A stretch of 48,093 bases of DNA from an uncultured Prevotella sp. (GCA_900316295.1 ONCJ01000013.1:1-48093); one strand, 5' to 3'; positions 1-8,568 are shown, numbered from the stretch's first letter. Program-made: numbers and translations. The notes: generated from the sequence alone by a model not told the origin.

Positions 1-1
1 G

Positions 2-85
2 CAGATGACGAATAGACACACCGGAATGGCGCCAACAAATGAGTGGGCACACATCCTCAATAAGCTGAACGAGAGAACTAACTAA
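2..85 (+). CDS. C-terminal tail of an unidentified protein (partial)
   Basis: A reading frame is open from the left edge for 27 codons and ends at TAA (83-85). The tail reads as a soluble, mildly basic peptide with the stretch GMAPTNEWAHILNKLNERTN at its end. I do not recognise the family. It is on the same strand as rsmG, but rsmG has its own promoter at 201-230, so the two are probably separate units. Without the upstream sequence it could also be a chance open frame. Confidence 0.4.
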   Translation, partial: QMTNRHTGMAPTNEWAHILNKLNERTN

Positions 86-200
86 TTATTAACTAACTTT
101 TTCTTCGAGCGTGAGGAATTTATGCAATAAGTGAGCAGAAAAAACAGGGAAATCGCAGTTCTCTTTTATATTGTTGGATGAAAGTACATATCATTTTATT

Positions 201-230
201 TTGATATTCATTGGAAAATGAGTAGTTTTG
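201..230 (+). promoter_or_regulatory. Bacteroidota-type promoter of rsmG
   Basis: TTG at 201-203, a 19-bp spacer and TAGTTTTG at 223-230 match the TTG-N19-21-TAnnTTTG consensus. Transcription would begin near 237. That is downstream of the ATG at 218, so this site decides that rsmG starts at 260. Confidence 0.65.
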
Positions 231-259
231 CAGTCGCAAAGAAAAACATTATAGCAAGT

Positions 260-880
260 ATGGAGCTGATACAGAGATATTTCCCGAACCTCACAGAAAA
301 ACAAAAGGAGCAAATGGCAGCCCTGAAGGATCTGTATACCGACTGGAATGCGAAGATAAACGTTATCTCTCGTAAGGATATAGACAACCTGTACGAGCAT
401 CACGTACTCCACTCGCTCGCCATCATGAAGGCTCTGAGGTTTAAGGCTGGGAGCAACGTACTCGACTTCGGTACTGGCGGCGGCTTTCCGGGTATACCAC
501 TTGCCATCATGATGCCGGATGTGAACTTCAAGCTCATTGACGGTACGGGAAAGAAGATACGTGTGGTGGAGGAGGTGGCAAGCGCCATCGGACTGGAGAA
601 CGTCACAGCAGAACACCTGCGCGGTGAGGACGAAAAGGGCAAGTATGACTTCGTGGTCAGCCGTGCGGTGATGCCCCTACCCGACCTGGTGAAGATAGTA
701 AAGAAGAATATTTCGCAAAAACAACACAACGCCATGCTCAACGGAGTGTTAGTACTCAAGGGTGGCAATGTGGACGCTGAGATACATCCCTACAGGAAGA
801 GCGTGGAAGTATCGCCAATAAGCAACTGGTTTGAGGAGGAATGGTTTAAGGAGAAAAACGTAATATACCTGCCACTATGA
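260..880 (+). CDS. rsmG: 16S rRNA (guanine-527 N7)-methyltransferase RsmG
   Basis: RsmG (GidB) methylates N7 of G527 in the 530 loop of 16S rRNA using S-adenosylmethionine. Loss of the enzyme is known to give low-level streptomycin resistance in other bacteria. The 206-residue product has the SAM-binding glycine loop GTGGGFPG at residues 71-78 and the family's helical N-terminus, and its length matches the family (about 207). An in-frame ATG at 218 gives 14 more residues, but it lies upstream of the expected transcription start, so I chose 260. The stop overlaps the next start (ATGA at 877-880), which implies translational coupling to the MBL-fold hydrolase. Confidence 0.95.
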   Translation: MELIQRYFPNLTEKQKEQMAALKDLYTDWNAKINVISRKDIDNLYEHHVLHSLAIMKALRFKAGSNVLDFGTGGGFPGIPLAIMMPDVNFKLIDGTGKKIRVVEEVASAIGLENVTAEHLRGEDEKGKYDFVVSRAVMPLPDLVKIVKKNISQKQHNAMLNGVLVLKGGNVDAEIHPYRKSVEVSPISNWFEEEWFKEKNVIYLPL

Positions 881-1521
881 TAGAAGTGAAGAGATTTGTC
901 GTCAACATGCTACAGGAGAACTGCTATGTGGTGAGCGACGAGACAAAGGAGTGTGTCATCATTGACTGTGGAGCGTTCTACCCCGAAGAGCGACAAGCCA
1001 TAGTCAGCTATATCAACGACAACGGACTGAAGCCCAAGCACCTGCTTGCCACACACGGACACCTGGACCACCTCTTTGGCAACAATACTATATATGATGC
1101 CTTCAAACTGCAAGTGGAGGTGTCTGAACGCGACGAGAACCTGGTGAATGGCATAGTAAAGCAAGCCCGCAAATTCTACGACATGGACCTCGACATAGAG
1201 TATCCGCCGATAGGACATTTCCTCGAGGAAAATGAGGAGATCACCTTTGGCAACCACAAACTGAAGGTATTGGAGACTCCGGGACACTCCAGGGGATGTG
1301 TGTGTTTCTGGGAGGAGCAAGAACAAATGTTATTCTCTGGCGACACGCTGTTCAAGGGTTCTATCGGCAGGACTGACTTGGGAGGCGGTTCGATGATGCA
1401 GATAATACAGAGTCTGCGATTCCTCGCACAGCTACCCGACGAGACTCTGGTGCTTCCTGGTCACGGTGGGCAGACTACCATCGGCGACGAACTGGCACAT
1501 AATCCGTATATGGACAGGTGA
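877..1521 (+). CDS. MBL-fold metal-dependent hydrolase (glyoxalase II-like)
   Basis: This 214-residue protein belongs to the metallo-beta-lactamase superfamily. The metal-binding motif THGHLDH is at residues 59-65. The other ligands are expected at His137 (TPGHS), Asp156 (FSGDTLF) and His196 (PGHGGQT). This arrangement is typical of small glyoxalase II/YcbL-like hydrolases, which split thioesters such as S-lactoylglutathione or related substrates. It lacks the C-terminal substrate-binding domain of classical GloB, and many Bacteroidota do not make glutathione, so the substrate is unknown. It overlaps rsmG by 4 bp and is followed 4 bp later by the ruvC start, so the three are probably cotranscribed. 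Confidence 0.85.
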   Translation: MIEVKRFVVNMLQENCYVVSDETKECVIIDCGAFYPEERQAIVSYINDNGLKPKHLLATHGHLDHLFGNNTIYDAFKLQVEVSERDENLVNGIVKQARKFYDMDLDIEYPPIGHFLEENEEITFGNHKLKVLETPGHSRGCVCFWEEQEQMLFSGDTLFKGSIGRTDLGGGSMMQIIQSLRFLAQLPDETLVLPGHGGQTTIGDELAHNPYMDR

Positions 1522-1525
1522 GGAG

Positions 1526-2083
1526 TTGAGAAGTGAAAAGATAATATTAGGCATAGACCCTGGTACCAACGTCATGGGCTACGGCGTGATACGGGTGGTA
1601 GGCAACAAGGCGGAGCTTGTCGTCTTGGGCGTGATAGACATGCGCAAGGAGAACGACCCCTACCTGCGACTGGGACGTATCTTCGAACGGGTGACGGGTA
1701 TCATCGATGAGTTTCTGCCTGACGAATTGGCTATCGAGGCTCCCTTCTTCGGCAAGAACGTACAGTCGATGCTCAAACTGGGCAGGGCTCAGGGCGTAGC
1801 TATTGCAGCAGCAATAGAAAGGGACGTGCCAATACACGAATATGCACCCACAAAAATAAAGATGGCCCTTACCGGCAACGGTAGTGCATCGAAAGAACAG
1901 GTGGCAGGAATGCTGCAACGTCTGCTGAAGATGAAGGAGGACGAGATGCCTAAGTTTATGGATGCTACCGATGCTCTCGCTGCTGCCTACTGCCACTTCA
2001 TGCAGATGGGACGACCTGAGTCGGATAAGCATTTCAGTAGCTGGAAAGATTTTGTGAATAAGAACAAGGACAGAGTTGTATGA
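1526..2083 (+). CDS. ruvC: Holliday junction endonuclease RuvC
   Basis: RuvC is the dimeric, magnesium-dependent resolvase that cuts Holliday junctions after RuvAB branch migration. The product has the first catalytic Asp in [14 protein letters not shown], the Glu in [11 protein letters not shown] and the C-terminal acidic pair in [13 protein letters not shown], all in the expected order. There is no ATG at the conserved N-terminus. The best start is TTG at 1526, 4 bp after the MBL stop, which gives 185 residues, a normal length. The alternative ATG at 1466 would add 20 residues of read-through of the upstream gene in another frame. The stop overlaps the next start by 4 bp (ATGA at 2080-2083). 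Confidence 0.92.
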   Translation: MRSEKIILGIDPGTNVMGYGVIRVVGNKAELVVLGVIDMRKENDPYLRLGRIFERVTGIIDEFLPDELAIEAPFFGKNVQSMLKLGRAQGVAIAAAIERDVPIHEYAPTKIKMALTGNGSASKEQVAGMLQRLLKMKEDEMPKFMDATDALAAAYCHFMQMGRPESDKHFSSWKDFVNKNKDRVV

Positions 2084-3579
2084 GAGAAGTTATACGGATA
2101 GAAGATGGCGTATGCAAGATGGAGCGATGGAGAATGGCAGAACCTGTCAACTTCACATTGCTGGAGGGCGAGCAGATAGCTGTGGTGGGAGCCAACGGCG
2201 CAGGCAAGTCGATGTTTGTCGACATGATCGCGGGCAGACATCCGATATATCCAGATACCGTACACTACGACTTCACACCAAGCACGAAGGAGTATATTGC
2301 CGACAACATCAACTATATCACCTTCCGCGACACCTATGGCGGAGACAACGACCGCACATACTTCCTGCAACAACGATGGAACCAGATGGAGATTGACAAA
2401 GAAACTCCTACTGCCGGCAGCAAACTGGAGGAAGCATTTCTCATGACGGGTGAGGATAACGCCCAACGCAGAGCCATGCAAGACAAGATATATCAGCTAC
2501 TGCAACTGGACAAGATACTCGACAAGTATATCATCCTGCTATCAAGTGGTGAGCTGAGAAAACTGAAGCTGGCATCGGCCCTGTTTGCAGAGCCAAGGGT
2601 GATGATAATCGACAATCCATTCATCGGACTGGATGCCGACACACGACTGCAACTACGTGACTTGCTGGCAACGCTGATACAACCATCGACAGATAAGAAT
2701 ACACCTACCCCACAACTCATATTAGTACTGTCGAAGACTGACGACATACCCGACTTCATAACACATATTGTGGAAGTGAAGGACATGAAGGTGATGCCGA
2801 AGACTACGCGCGTACATTATATATATAATATAGAGCCTCAGCCATCTGTCGTCATAAGCCAGGAACACAGGGAGAAGATACTTCATCTTCCGAATTCGGA
2901 CAGGGACTATCATGCCCAAGAGGTGATAAGAATGAACAAAGTGAGCATCCGTTATGGGGAGAGGACTATTCTGAAAGAACTCGACTGGACGGTAAAGAAC
3001 GGCGAGAGATGGGCGGTGAGCGGACAGAACGGAGCAGGAAAGAGTACTCTGCTAAGTCTTGTTTGTGCCGACAACCCACAGAGCTACGCATGCGACATCA
3101 CCCTCTTCGACAAGCCAAGAGGATCGGGCGAGACCATCTGGGACATCAAGAAACATATAGGCTATGTGTCACCCGAAATGCACAGGAGCTATCATCGCGA
3201 CATACCTACAATAAGGGTTGTGGCAAGCGGACTGAAAGACTCGATAGGAATGTATGTGAAGGTTAGCGACGAGGAACTGGAGATATGCCGCTTCTGGATG
3301 GACATATTCGGAATAAAGGACAAGGAGAACCAATCGTTTACGGAACTTTCGAGCGGCGAACAAAGGCTGGCTCTGCTGGCAAGGGCTTTCGTGAAAGACC
3401 CGGAACTGCTGATACTCGACGAACCACTACACGGTCTTGATGACAAAAACCGCCAACTGGTGAGAGATGTCATAGAGACTTTCTGCCAGAGACAAAACAA
3501 AACACTCATCATGGTGAGCCACTACAAGGAAGAGCTACCACCATGTATCAACAAACATCTGCAACTAATAAGACACTGA
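2080..3579 (+). CDS. ABC protein with two fused ATPase domains (ModF/PhrA-like)
   Basis: The 499-residue protein has two nucleotide-binding domains and no membrane segments, as in ModF (PhrA) ATPases. Domain 1 has Walker A GANGAGKS, signature LSSGELRK and a Walker B reading MIIDNPF. Domain 2 has Walker [10 protein letters not shown], signature [10 protein letters not shown], Walker B LLILDEP and switch His MVSH. The catalytic Glu after Walker B is Asn in domain 1 but present in domain 2, so probably only one composite site hydrolyses ATP efficiently. ModF-type proteins are often found near molybdate transport genes, but none is here. It is translationally coupled to ruvC. The function is not established. 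ABC-F ribosome factors are a less likely alternative because the usual linker between the domains is not obvious. Confidence 0.8.
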   Translation: MREVIRIEDGVCKMERWRMAEPVNFTLLEGEQIAVVGANGAGKSMFVDMIAGRHPIYPDTVHYDFTPSTKEYIADNINYITFRDTYGGDNDRTYFLQQRWNQMEIDKETPTAGSKLEEAFLMTGEDNAQRRAMQDKIYQLLQLDKILDKYIILLSSGELRKLKLASALFAEPRVMIIDNPFIGLDADTRLQLRDLLATLIQPSTDKNTPTPQLILVLSKTDDIPDFITHIVEVKDMKVMPKTTRVHYIYNIEPQPSVVISQEHREKILHLPNSDRDYHAQEVIRMNKVSIRYGERTILKELDWTVKNGERWAVSGQNGAGKSTLLSLVCADNPQSYACDITLFDKPRGSGETIWDIKKHIGYVSPEMHRSYHRDIPTIRVVASGLKDSIGMYVKVSDEELEICRFWMDIFGIKDKENQSFTELSSGEQRLALLARAFVKDPELLILDEPLHGLDDKNRQLVRDVIETFCQRQNKTLIMVSHYKEELPPCINKHLQLIRH

Positions 3580-3642
3580 TAATAAACGAAAACCATTTTC
3601 AAACATCTAAGACAAAGGAAACAATACTAATAATAACATATC

Positions 3643-4149
3643 ATGAAAACTAAAAGACTGATAATCATCGCACTGATGGCATTGGCATTCAACACCACAA
3701 TGAACGCACAAGAGGTGTTCAAGGAGATATACAATGCCGCCAACACCACGCTCAATGACCCAAAGGAAGATATCGGGGTCAGGAAGATCGCACTGTTCAA
3801 GGTGGAAGCACTCACGTACATGAACACCAAATATCTTGAGGTTGTGCTCGACACAACAACCCAGATTCCATACAACGCCATCGCAAGAAGAGACAGTATG
3901 GCATACTACATGTATGACTACGTGAACCTCTTCTTGAAGGAATACAACCGCGCAAGCAAACAGAGAGACAAGGACAAGGTGATGAAAGCATTCAGAGAAA
4001 CAAGCATCAACAATCCACTCTTTAACGATCCTAACAGAGAGTTTGTACTATACTTCTTCAATAAGGAAGACATTCTCACACAATTCTCATTGGACACAGA
4101 CTGGGTGAAGGCTTGCGAGGACGTAAGACGCAAACTGAAGGAACTGTAA
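3643..4149 (+). CDS. Secreted hypothetical protein, 168 aa
   Basis: I do not recognise this family. The N-terminus is a clear Sec signal peptide: Lys/Arg at positions 3-5, a hydrophobic core (LIIIALMALAF) and a probable cut after MNA before QEVF. The mature part of about 145 residues is mostly helical, rich in Lys, Asp and Asn, and has no cysteine pairs beyond one near the C-terminus. It starts 63 bp after the ABC gene on the same strand with no clear promoter between, so it may be transcribed with it. The cluster downstream contains another secreted protein with a similar signal peptide. Confidence 0.75.
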   Translation: MKTKRLIIIALMALAFNTTMNAQEVFKEIYNAANTTLNDPKEDIGVRKIALFKVEALTYMNTKYLEVVLDTTTQIPYNAIARRDSMAYYMYDYVNLFLKEYNRASKQRDKDKVMKAFRETSINNPLFNDPNREFVLYFFNKEDILTQFSLDTDWVKACEDVRRKLKEL

Positions 4150-4222
4150 AAAAATGAAATCAGGACGACGAGAACAGCAAATAGAAATAGGAAAAGTAAA
4201 CGATTGCACACATTTTTTTAAA

Positions 4223-4238
4223 TTGTGTGGGTGCACAA
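4223..4238. promoter_or_regulatory. TTGTG-N6-CACAA palindrome, possible operator
   Basis: The 16-bp site TTGTGTGGGTGCACAA lies about 55 bp upstream of the promoter at 4270-4300. A near-identical site (14 of 16 positions) occurs at 19970-19985 upstream of another strong promoter. Two copies with matching arms and a similar core suggest a regulator binding site. The regulator is unknown. Confidence 0.4.
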
Positions 4239-4269
4239 CAAAACTTTTTTGAAAAAAGCACAGAAAAGT

Positions 4270-4300
4270 TTGGAGGTTATTAAAAAATCGCTTACCTTTG
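4270..4300 (+). promoter_or_regulatory. Strong Bacteroidota-type promoter
   Basis: TTG at 4270-4272 (preceded by T, giving TTTG), a 20-bp spacer and TACCTTTG at 4293-4300. The 15-mer CTTACCTTTGCATCG around the -7 box recurs exactly at 20102-20116. Transcription should begin near 4307, about 110 bp before the next gene. Confidence 0.7.
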
Positions 4301-4306
4301 CATCGT

Positions 4307-4393
4307 TATCCTGAAAACAATCTTTTTACCTTAAAAAAACTAATACCTATTGAAGATTGAAGCGATCGCCTGGGAAGGTCATCGCTTTTTTTA
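4307..4393 (+). ncRNA. Candidate short terminated RNA or attenuated leader
   Basis: A good promoter (4270-4300) and a complete intrinsic terminator (4360-4392) bracket about 85 nt with no credible reading frame. The next gene starts 23 bp after the terminator. The transcript could be a free small RNA, or a leader that aborts most transcription before the secreted protein at 4416. Bacteroidales have several short RNAs with this promoter-terminator layout. I cannot assign this one to a named family by eye. Confidence 0.45.
4360..4392 (+). terminator. Intrinsic terminator upstream of the gene at 4416
   Basis: AAGCGAT (4360-4366) pairs with ATCGCTT (4381-4387). A C-C mismatch follows, then GCC pairs with GGT, around the loop TGGGAA. 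Seven T residues run through 4386-4392. It lies between a promoter and a start codon, which is why it is of interest. Confidence 0.75.
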
Positions 4394-4415
4394 TTAACAT
4401 AAAAACACATAGACT

Positions 4416-5141
4416 ATGAAAAAAAGTATTATAATATCAGTCGTAATGGCACTGATATGTGTCATACCGACAAAGGCACAGGTCATGAAAGCAGCAGACC
4501 TGGAAAAGTATGCGAAACAACGATATGGCGAGAAATGGCTCGATGCAGCTGCCACTATCGGCAGAACACTCACCTTCGACAAGAATGAGTCCTTGACCTA
4601 TCAGGAGATAGTTCAGGCACCTGGCAAGACCATGCAACAACTGTATATCACACTAAACTACTGGGCTACAGCCACGTTCAAGGACAGACAAGCTATCACC
4701 CTGAACGACAAAGAGGCTGGGTGTATCATCATCTCGTCATGTATCAGCAACATCGCTGAACACATGGGAACAATCAACAAATATAGTGTCAGCATCACAC
4801 CTATCATACGTATTGACATAAAAGACCAGAAGGTCAGGGTGACATACACTATACAAAACTATGACATCCTTGCTGACACGAGCGGTGGATGGCTTTCACT
4901 CAACGCGGACGAACGCACCGCAGGCGACGCCAAACGCAAAAAGGATGACAAGACGAATGCCCACCTGTATGATGAACAATGGGAGATAGCACATCACTAC
5001 CCCTTCGTAGAGAAAGACGCACAAAAACGTACATGCGCCAAAGCACTGGTAATGACACACGCCTATTCCAATGCCGTACTCGACAAGATTGAGGAAGCCA
5101 TAAAGAATGGTGTCGTAGGAAATGAGGATGATAACTGGTAG
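4416..5141 (+). CDS. Secreted hypothetical protein, possibly DUF4468-like
   Basis: The 241-residue product begins with a signal peptide (MKKSIIISVVMALICVIP) and a likely cut after TKA before QVMKA. The mature part has the pattern FDKNESLTYQEIVQAPGKT followed by an aromatic helix (LYITLNYWATATF). This resembles the DUF4468 (TBP-like fold) proteins common in Bacteroidota, but I am not certain. Function is unknown; it is probably periplasmic. Its only visible upstream promoter (4270-4300) is followed by a terminator, so expression may depend on anti-termination, read-through from upstream, or a promoter I cannot see. Confidence 0.75.
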   Translation: MKKSIIISVVMALICVIPTKAQVMKAADLEKYAKQRYGEKWLDAAATIGRTLTFDKNESLTYQEIVQAPGKTMQQLYITLNYWATATFKDRQAITLNDKEAGCIIISSCISNIAEHMGTINKYSVSITPIIRIDIKDQKVRVTYTIQNYDILADTSGGWLSLNADERTAGDAKRKKDDKTNAHLYDEQWEIAHHYPFVEKDAQKRTCAKALVMTHAYSNAVLDKIEEAIKNGVVGNEDDNW

Positions 5142-5233
5142 AGATGTGAAGCAAGGAGTGAGAGAATAAATAAAAATCGTTAATTGTTGCAAATAATTAC
5201 GCACAATACATTACGCATTACGCATTTATTTTG

Positions 5234-5241
5234 TAACTTTG
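5234..5241 (+). promoter_or_regulatory. -7 box of the rplU-rpmA promoter
   Basis: TAACTTTG at 5234-5241 matches TAnnTTTG. No TTG stands at the expected -33 distance. The leader to the rplU ATG would be about 110 nt. Confidence 0.5.
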
Positions 5242-5307
5242 CAGCCGCTTTAGCCCTTTTTGGGTGAAAAAGACAGAATATTTAGTTCGTTCGGGCTTGG
5301 TAAAGTG

Positions 5308-5333
5308 CTGACAACGATGGTCAGACGCCTGAC
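5308..5333 (+). promoter_or_regulatory. Alternative hairpins in the rplU leader
   Basis: GTCAG at 5320-5324 can pair with CTGAC upstream (5308-5312, loop of 7) or with CTGAC downstream (5329-5333, loop ACGC), but not both. Ribosomal protein operons are often controlled by leader structures bound by their own product, so a two-state leader is plausible. The stems are short, and chance is not excluded. Confidence 0.35.
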
Positions 5334-5358
5334 GAAGAAACCGTTTACAATAAATAAA

Positions 5359-5676
5359 ATGTACGCAATTGTAGAAATTAACGGTCAACAGTTCAAGGCA
5401 GAACAAGGCAAGAAGCTGTTTGTCAACCGCATTCAGGATGCTGAGGAAGGCAAGACTGTTGAGTTTGAGAAGGTACTGCTCGTAGACAACGACGGAGCGG
5501 TAACGGTAGGAGCACCAACCGTAGATGGTGCAAAAGTAGTAGCTGAGGTTGTAAAACCGCTGGTGAAAGGCGACAAGGTAATCGTCTTCAAGATGAAGCG
5601 CCGCAAGGACTATCGCAAGAAGAACGGCCATCGTCAGCAGTACACTCAGATTGAAATTAAATCAGTAATCGCTTAA
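5359..5676 (+). CDS. rplU: 50S ribosomal protein L21
   Basis: L21 binds 23S rRNA in the large ribosomal subunit. The 105-residue product begins [19 protein letters not shown], the normal L21 N-terminus, and ends with the conserved [19 protein letters not shown] region. The frame stays open upstream to 5260, but those 33 codons cover the leader and do not resemble L21, so ATG 5359 is chosen. rpmA follows after 18 bp, the usual rplU-rpmA pair. Confidence 0.97.
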   Translation: MYAIVEINGQQFKAEQGKKLFVNRIQDAEEGKTVEFEKVLLVDNDGAVTVGAPTVDGAKVVAEVVKPLVKGDKVIVFKMKRRKDYRKKNGHRQQYTQIEIKSVIA

Positions 5677-5694
5677 AGTTTAGGAGGACGAGAA

Positions 5695-5952
5695 ATGGCA
5701 CATAAGAAAGGTGTTGGTAGTTCGAAGAACGGACGTGAGTCGGCTTCACAAAGACTTGGTGTGAAGATCTGGGGTGGCCAAAAGGCTACAGCTGGTAACA
5801 TTATTGTTCGTCAGCGTGGTACAAAGCACAACCCTGGTAAGAATGTTGGCATTGGTAAGGACGACACCCTCTACGCTCTTGTAGACGGAACAGTGGAGTT
5901 CCACAAGACACGCTACAACAAGAGCGTTGTCAACATCATACCTGAGGCTTAA
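5695..5952 (+). CDS. rpmA: 50S ribosomal protein L27
   Basis: L27 sits near the peptidyl transferase centre, with its N-terminal tail reaching the tRNA ends. The 85-residue product starts [20 protein letters not shown] and contains [22 protein letters not shown], both diagnostic. It has no cleavable N-terminal extension of the Firmicutes type. An unusually good ribosome binding site for this genome (AGGAGG, 5682-5687) stands 7 bp before the ATG. It is cotranscribed with rplU and ends at the terminator at 5998-6032. Confidence 0.97.
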   Translation: MAHKKGVGSSKNGRESASQRLGVKIWGGQKATAGNIIVRQRGTKHNPGKNVGIGKDDTLYALVDGTVEFHKTRYNKSVVNIIPEA

Positions 5953-5997
5953 CGACTCAGCAACAAAATCAAAAAAACTTATTCCAAACAAACATAG

Positions 5998-6034
5998 AAT
6001 CCCAATTCTTGCAAAAGAGTTGGGATTTCTTTTT
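5998..6034 (+). terminator. rpmA terminator with GNRA loop
   Basis: AATCCCAATTCTT (5998-6010) pairs with AAGAGTTGGGATT (6015-6027) over 13 bp with one G-T wobble. The loop is GCAA, and the stem is followed by TCTTTTTATTT. It ends the rplU-rpmA unit. The purC promoter follows immediately. Confidence 0.85.
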
Positions 6035-6052
6035 ATTTACTAATTTATTTCG

Positions 6053-6060
6053 TACCTTTG
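6053..6060 (+). promoter_or_regulatory. -7 box of the purC promoter
   Basis: TACCTTTG at 6053-6060, with a run of T residues but no TTG at the -33 position. Transcription would start near 6067, 23 bp before the purC ATG. That excludes the longer frame beginning at 6009. Confidence 0.6.
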
Positions 6061-6089
6061 CACCAAAACTATCACATTTTTATAGAAGC

Positions 6090-7037
6090 ATGAAAGCATT
6101 AACACAAACCGAGTTTCAGTTCAAAGGACAGAAGAGCGTGTATCACGGAAAGGTACGCGATGTATACAACATAAACGACGACCTGCTGGTAATGGTTGCT
6201 ACAGACAGAATATCAGCTTTCGACGTGATACTACCTAAAGGCATACCATTCAAGGGACAGGTGCTGAACCAGATAGCAGCACGATTCCTTGACGCGACAA
6301 GCGACATCTGCCCAAACTGGAAACTGGCTACGCCCGACCCCATGGTGACTGTCGGACTTAAATGTGAGGGATTCCGTGTAGAAATGATTATCCGTGGCAT
6401 CCTCACCGGCTCAGCATGGCGCGACTACCAGAAGGGAGTCAGGGAGATATGTGGCGTAAAACTGCCCGAGGGAATGCGTGAGAACGAACGTTTCCCTGAA
6501 CCAATCATCACTCCGACAACCAAGGCTGATGAAGGTCATGACATGAACATCTCTAAGGAGGAAATCATCGCTCAGGGTATTGTAAGTGCTGAAGACTATG
6601 CCATCATGGAAGACTATACACGCAAGCTGTTCGCTCGCGGACAAGAGATTGCAGCCAAGCAAGGCCTGATACTCGTCGACACCAAATATGAGTTTGGAAA
6701 ACGCGATGGCAAGGTATACCTCATCGACGAGATACACACACCAGACTCCAGCCGCTACTTCTATGCCGACGGATATGAAGAGCGCTTCAAGAACGGTGAA
6801 CCTCAGCGACAGCTATCCAAAGAGTTTGTTCGTCAATGGCTTATTGAACATGACTTCATGAACGAACCTGGACAGACAATGCCAGAAATAACGGACGAAT
6901 ATGCTGAAAGTATCAGCGACAGATATATTGAACTCTATGAGCATATCACCGGTGAACAATTCGACAAGACCGTAGAAGAAGGTGACATAGCCACAAGGAT
7001 AGAAAAGAACGTAAGCGAATATCTGGCAACACGTTAG
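6090..7037 (+). CDS. purC: Phosphoribosylaminoimidazole-succinocarboxamide synthase
   Basis: PurC joins aspartate to CAIR, using ATP, to make SAICAR in de novo purine synthesis. The 315-residue protein has [11 protein letters not shown] near the N-terminus (the usual GKxRDxY nucleotide-binding motif), [20 protein letters not shown], and the later VDTKYEFG and [13 protein letters not shown] blocks, all typical of the longer Bacteroidota form. The start was set at ATG 6090 because the promoter lies at 6053-6060. ubiE/menG begins 7 bp after the stop, so the two are cotranscribed. Confidence 0.96.
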   Translation: MKALTQTEFQFKGQKSVYHGKVRDVYNINDDLLVMVATDRISAFDVILPKGIPFKGQVLNQIAARFLDATSDICPNWKLATPDPMVTVGLKCEGFRVEMIIRGILTGSAWRDYQKGVREICGVKLPEGMRENERFPEPIITPTTKADEGHDMNISKEEIIAQGIVSAEDYAIMEDYTRKLFARGQEIAAKQGLILVDTKYEFGKRDGKVYLIDEIHTPDSSRYFYADGYEERFKNGEPQRQLSKEFVRQWLIEHDFMNEPGQTMPEITDEYAESISDRYIELYEHITGEQFDKTVEEGDIATRIEKNVSEYLATR

Positions 7038-7044
7038 TACAATA

Positions 7045-7785
7045 ATGTACGCACAAGAGGACATCAAACCATATAGCGACAGCAGCGACAAGAAGAAGGG
7101 CGAGCAAGTGGAGAAGATGTTTGACAACATCGCCCCGACATACGACCAGCTGAACCATAGACTGTCATGGGACATAGACAAGTGGTGGCGTAAGAAAGCC
7201 ATACGCCAGCTGACAAGCCTACATCCACAATCCATCCTTGACGTGGCGACAGGTACAGGCGACCTCGCCATTCTCTCTGCCCAGATGCTGCATCCTAAAA
7301 GCATTGTGGGCATAGACATCTCTGAGAAGATGATGGAGATAGGAAGGCAAAAGATACACAATCTTGGCTTGGACGACACTATCACGCTCATGAAGGATGA
7401 CTGCATGAACATCTCCTTCGAGGATGAGAGCTTCGACGCCGTGACTGCAGCGTTCGGCATTCGCAACTTCTCTGACTTAGACAAGGGACTAAGAGAGATG
7501 CACCGCATACTGCGAAAGGGTGGACAACTAAGCATCATCGAGCTCACAACACCTGTCACCTTCCCCATGAAGCAGTTGTTTTGGCTCTATTCACACGCCC
7601 TGTTGCCACTCTACGGACGAATGATCTCGCACGACAAGGAAGCATACAGCTATCTCACCAGAACAATCGAAGCCTTCCCACAAGGTGAAAAGATGAAAGA
7701 GATTCTGACAAAAGCTGGTTTCTCTACAGTGTCGTTCCAACGACTGACCTGCGGGATATGCACCCTGTACTCTGCAAAGAAGTAA
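7045..7785 (+). CDS. ubiE: Demethylmenaquinone methyltransferase
   Basis: This SAM-dependent enzyme (UbiE/MenG) methylates demethylmenaquinone in the last step of menaquinone synthesis; menaquinone is the only quinone expected in this phylum. The 246-residue protein has [20 protein letters not shown] near the N-terminus, SAM motif [12 protein letters not shown], and [20 protein letters not shown], all family hallmarks. It follows purC by 7 bp and precedes aroE by 39 bp, so it is probably part of the same housekeeping transcript. The name menG is equally suitable. Confidence 0.94.
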   Translation: MYAQEDIKPYSDSSDKKKGEQVEKMFDNIAPTYDQLNHRLSWDIDKWWRKKAIRQLTSLHPQSILDVATGTGDLAILSAQMLHPKSIVGIDISEKMMEIGRQKIHNLGLDDTITLMKDDCMNISFEDESFDAVTAAFGIRNFSDLDKGLREMHRILRKGGQLSIIELTTPVTFPMKQLFWLYSHALLPLYGRMISHDKEAYSYLTRTIEAFPQGEKMKEILTKAGFSTVSFQRLTCGICTLYSAKK

Positions 7786-7824
7786 ATGGATAATTATAAA
7801 TAGAAAAATTGTAAAAATAACATT

Positions 7825-8568
7825 ATGGACAAGTACGGACTCATAGGCTACCCTTTGGGACACTCGTTCTCCATCAGCTACTTCAACGAGAAGTTTCAGA
7901 ATGAGAACATCGACGCAGTTTACGAGAACTTTGAGATCCCTCATATCGATAATCTTCAGGAGATTATCGACACCAATCCCAACCTGCGTGGTCTCAACGT
8001 GACCATTCCCTATAAGGAGAAGGTACTCGACTTCCTCGACTATGTGAGTCCCGAGGCACGCGCCATAGGTGCGGTTAACGTAATAAAGGTTGACCATAAA
8101 GGTTCTGAGACCACGCTTACTGGTTATAATTCCGACGTTATCGGCTTCACAAGAAGTATTGAAGCATTACTCGAACGATGGCACAAGAAGGCTCTGATAC
8201 TTGGTACAGGCGGAGCTTCAAAGGCAATCAACTATGGTCTGAAATCTCTTGGACTGGAGACGGTATTCGTGAGTAGATATGAAAGACCCGACACCATACG
8301 CTATCAGGACATCACTCCTGAGATTATTAAGGAGTATAATGTCATTGTCAACTGCACTCCTGTGGGGCTTTATCCTAAGACAGACAAATGTCCCGACCTT
8401 CCTTACGAGGCGATGGACTCCCACACCCTACTCTATGACCTGATTTACAACCCTGACGAAACGCTCTTCATGGCGAAAGGCAGACAACGGGGAGCCACCG
8501 TAAAGAACGGACTTGAGATGCTACTGCTCCAAGCCTTTGCGTCTTGGGATTTCTGGCACAACAAATAA
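7825..8568 (+). CDS. aroE: Shikimate dehydrogenase
   Basis: AroE reduces 3-dehydroshikimate to shikimate with NADPH in aromatic amino acid synthesis. The 247-residue product begins YGLIGYPLGHSFSISYFNEKF, where the shikimate-binding SxS motif is SFS. It contains LRGLNVTIPYKEKVLDFLD with the catalytic Lys, the nucleotide loop LILGTGGASKAI, and VNCTPVGLYP near the C-terminal part. The length is slightly short compared with enterobacterial AroE (about 270) but usual for Bacteroidota. It lies between ubiE and the TPM-domain gene, all on the same strand. Confidence 0.95.
   Translation: MDKYGLIGYPLGHSFSISYFNEKFQNENIDAVYENFEIPHIDNLQEIIDTNPNLRGLNVTIPYKEKVLDFLDYVSPEARAIGAVNVIKVDHKGSETTLTGYNSDVIGFTRSIEALLERWHKKALILGTGGASKAINYGLKSLGLETVFVSRYERPDTIRYQDITPEIIKEYNVIVNCTPVGLYPKTDKCPDLPYEAMDSHTLLYDLIYNPDETLFMAKGRQRGATVKNGLEMLLLQAFASWDFWHNK

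Noticed and set aside
218-259. Longer rsmG start at ATG 218
   Set aside because: The promoter's -7 box (223-230) lies inside these codons, so they would not be transcribed, and RsmG length fits the start at 260.
4154-4252. Short reading frame after the secreted protein gene
   Set aside because: About 32 codons running through T-rich and palindromic spacer; no signal peptide, no binding site and no family resemblance.
4416-5141. Reading the secreted protein as a toxin or immunity component next to the short RNA
   Set aside because: There is a signal peptide but no toxin motif, no partner gene, and the RNA lies on the same strand without pairing to the coding region that I can see.
6009-6089. 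Longer purC start at 6009
   Set aside because: It would begin within the rpmA terminator and include the -7 box at 6053-6060.
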